Source of the DNA: Anaeroplasmataceae bacterium
GTDB lineage: Bacteria; Bacillota_I; Bacilli_A; Acholeplasmatales; Anaeroplasmataceae
Length of the DNA: 5,749 nucleotides
Assembly (NCBI GenBank): GCA_029050385.1
Contig: JAIDMV010000372.1
Location: 1 to 5,749 of the forward strand
Direction of reading: 5' to 3'
Position numbers and translations under genes: made by a program. The notes below the pieces were generated by a model, which saw nothing but the letters and a program-made list of their open reading frames with translations, was not told where the DNA came from and did not search any database. Shown in pieces: positions 4,699-5,749 of the stretch. Position 1 is the first letter of the stretch, and the number at the start of each line of letters is the position of its first letter.

Positions 4699-5614
4699 AT
4701 TCATCGCCCTGATATACATTAAGCTTACGCATTCGCTTGTCGATTTCATTCATTACGACAAGCTTTTTTAATGGCCATTTTGGAAGGAAGATATCCTCTT
4801 TGATTCCATCTGCTGCCAAGCGATGAATGATTATAGAAGGCTTTAACCTGGCAATCTGTTTTACTGTAATAGCTACATATTCTTCTAAAGACAAAATAGG
4901 AAAAGGTTCTTTTTGATATTCTTCAAAAAGTAAAGTATCCTTTAAAAGAAGAAGACTATGAATCTTAATTCCATCGATATCTAATGCATTAATAAAATCT
5001 ATCGTACTTAGCATATCGGTTTCTGATTCATTAGGTAGCCCATTTATAATGTGGGCAACTACCTGTATGTTTCTTTTTTTCAGCTCCTTTACACATTCTA
5101 TAAACTCAGCATTTGTACAACAGCGATTTATTTTTTGAACTGTAGCTTCATTAGAGGTTTGAAGTCCTAATTCAATAGAGAGGGGAACTCTTTTATTTAG
5201 CTCATTTAAATAGTCGTAGAGTTCTTTCGTAAAACAATCGGGACGGGTAGCAATCGCAAGCTCAACAATATAATCAGGATCTAATTCTAGAATGCCCTCA
5301 TAAAGTTCTTTTAGTTTTTCTAAAGGAGCATAGGTATTAGAGTACGCTTGAAGATACGGAACAAAAAGTGCATTAGGCCATTTTTTAGTGATTATAGCTT
5401 TCATTTCAAAATACTGATCACGTATAGAATGTAGAGGATTTCCTGCTGTATCTCCACTTCCCATTTTTGAACAATAGGTACAGCCTCCATAGCCTTTCGT
5501 TCCATCCCGGTTAGGACATGTGAAACTGGCATTTAATGCAATCTTGGCAACCTTACAGTTGAGTTTGTTTTGATAGTATTCAGTTAGAGTATTATAGTGT
5601 TTTTCTTGATTCAT
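4673..5614 (-). CDS. Radical SAM protein, YtqA/YhcC (TIGR01212) family
   Basis: Predicted cytoplasmic radical SAM enzyme of 313 residues, the usual family size. The [4Fe-4S] cluster motif is CPNRDGTKGYGGCTYC (33-48), giving C33-x11-C45-x2-C48, the distinctive wide spacing of TIGR01212 proteins rather than the usual CxxxCxxC. Other family blocks are ATRPDC (122-127), ELGLQT (148-153) and HIINGLPNES (188-197). The family's reaction is not established to my knowledge. After INR (162-164) this protein has Cys-Cys where I expect Gly-His, an unusual change. ATG at 5614 is chosen because AGGTGATCC (5625-5617) matches the extended Shine-Dalgarno sequence. A GTG at 5623 would add three residues but lies inside that site and has no ribosome binding site of its own. 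The C-terminus ends in three natural histidines, and the last 26 bases overlap the convergent gene. Confidence 0.9.
   Translation of the reverse strand: MNQEKHYNTLTEYYQNKLNCKVAKIALNASFTCPNRDGTKGYGGCTYCSKMGSGDTAGNPLHSIRDQYFEMKAIITKKWPNALFVPYLQAYSNTYAPLEKLKELYEGILELDPDYIVELAIATRPDCFTKELYDYLNELNKRVPLSIELGLQTSNEATVQKINRCCTNAEFIECVKELKKRNIQVVAHIINGLPNESETDMLSTIDFINALDIDGIKIHSLLLLKDTLLFEEYQKEPFPILSLEEYVAITVKQIARLKPSIIIHRLAADGIKEDIFLPKWPLKKLVVMNEIDKRMRKLNVYQGDEFKESSHHH
4735..4769 (+). terminator. Terminator for the synthetase-like gene inside the opposing gene
   Basis: GCTTGTCG (4735-4742) and CGACAAGC (4756-4763) form a perfect 8-bp stem around a 13-base loop, followed by TTTTTT (4764-4769). It lies 37 bases after the + strand stop codon, correctly oriented to end + strand transcription. 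The same bases encode the end of the radical SAM protein on the - strand (around MNEIDKRM). The loop is longer than usual, so confidence is moderate. Confidence 0.65.
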
Positions 5615-5616
5615 GA

Positions 5617-5625
5617 GGATCACCT
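5617..5625 (-). promoter_or_regulatory. Extended Shine-Dalgarno site of the radical SAM gene
   Basis: On the - strand AGGTGATCC is complementary to nine consecutive bases of the usual 16S rRNA 3' end (GGATCACCT). It leads directly to ATG at 5614 and decides that start over the GTG at 5623, which lies inside it. Confidence 0.7.
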
Positions 5626-5631
5626 ATAAAT

Positions 5632-5640
5632 ATTATAACA
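5632..5640 (-). promoter_or_regulatory. Extended -10 promoter of the radical SAM gene
   Basis: On the - strand TGTTATAAT is a perfect extended -10 (TGn followed by TATAAT at 5637-5632). No good -35 is visible at 16-18 bases; the hexamer at 17 is ACCACT. The expected start of transcription, near 5625, would give a leader of only about 10 bases, placing the ribosome binding site at the very 5' end of the mRNA. Confidence 0.5.
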
Positions 5641-5676
5641 AATTTTTAATCTTAAGTGGTAATAATTGTTGTTTTT

Positions 5677-5685
5677 TGGTATAAT
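5677..5685 (+). promoter_or_regulatory. Extended -10 promoter of the right-edge gene
   Basis: TGGTATAAT is a perfect extended -10 (TATAAT at 5680-5685), with no convincing -35 (TGGTAA at 17 bases). It faces right, divergent from the radical SAM promoter about 40 bases away, and sits 23 bases before the ATG at 5709. Confidence 0.55.
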
Positions 5686-5708
5686 AAAAATAATGTGAGG
5701 TTTTAAAT

Positions 5709-5749
5709 ATGTTTGAAAGAATTAAGGATTGTGTGTGCCATCCTAGGTA
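5709..5749 (+). CDS. Start of an unidentified gene, cut by the window edge
   Basis: ATG at 5709 follows GTGAGG (5695-5700) with eight bases of spacing and the extended -10 at 5677-5685. Thirteen codons are visible, reading MFERIKDCVCHPR, and the frame is open to the edge. The opening is a short amphipathic stretch with no signal peptide in view. It vaguely recalls the first residues of small Firmicutes membrane proteins of the DUF1189 type, but 13 residues cannot support an assignment. Confidence 0.6.
   Translation, partial: MFERIKDCVCHPR

Noticed and set aside
5615..5623. GTG at 5623 as start of the radical SAM protein, adding three residues
   Set aside because: The GTG is part of the extended Shine-Dalgarno sequence AGGTGATCC, which serves the ATG at 5614, and nothing resembling a ribosome binding site precedes the GTG.

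Overview
The window is AT-rich, with strong AGGAGG-type ribosome binding sites, TATAAT promoters and short hairpin/U-tract terminators. It reads as a chromosomal segment of a low-GC Gram-positive bacterium (Bacillota). The style of the proteins suggests Erysipelotrichia or a close relative, but that placement is an impression and was not tested. The genes use the standard code, and there are no insertion sequences, phage genes, CRISPR arrays, tRNAs or rRNAs.

Layout on the + strand: a short complete PucR/CdaR-type helix-turn-helix protein (8-556) ends in its own terminator. Next is a palindromic candidate operator and a promoter, then a stand-alone sugar-importer ATPase of the MsmX/UgpC type (635-1741) with its own terminator. 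A promoter then drives a small two-pass membrane protein of unknown function (1867-2316). A further strong promoter precedes acyl carrier protein acpP (2401-2634) and its terminator. Immediately after that lies a 669-codon gene starting with TTG (2689-4698).

On the - strand, a radical SAM protein of the YtqA/YhcC (TIGR01212) family (4673-5614) converges on that long gene and overlaps it by 26 bases. A divergent promoter region follows, and the first 13 codons of another + strand gene run off the right edge.

Most genes look like independently expressed housekeeping or nutrient-uptake units. The exception, and the main point of interest, is the 669-residue protein. It follows the leucyl-tRNA synthetase fold almost from end to end, but the HIGH and KMSKS catalytic motifs, the GGAEH-type core motif and the editing-site residues are all replaced, and the C-terminal domain is missing. 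The frame is nevertheless fully open, with a good ribosome binding site. It therefore looks like a maintained pseudo-synthetase rather than a decaying gene, and it sits directly behind acpP.
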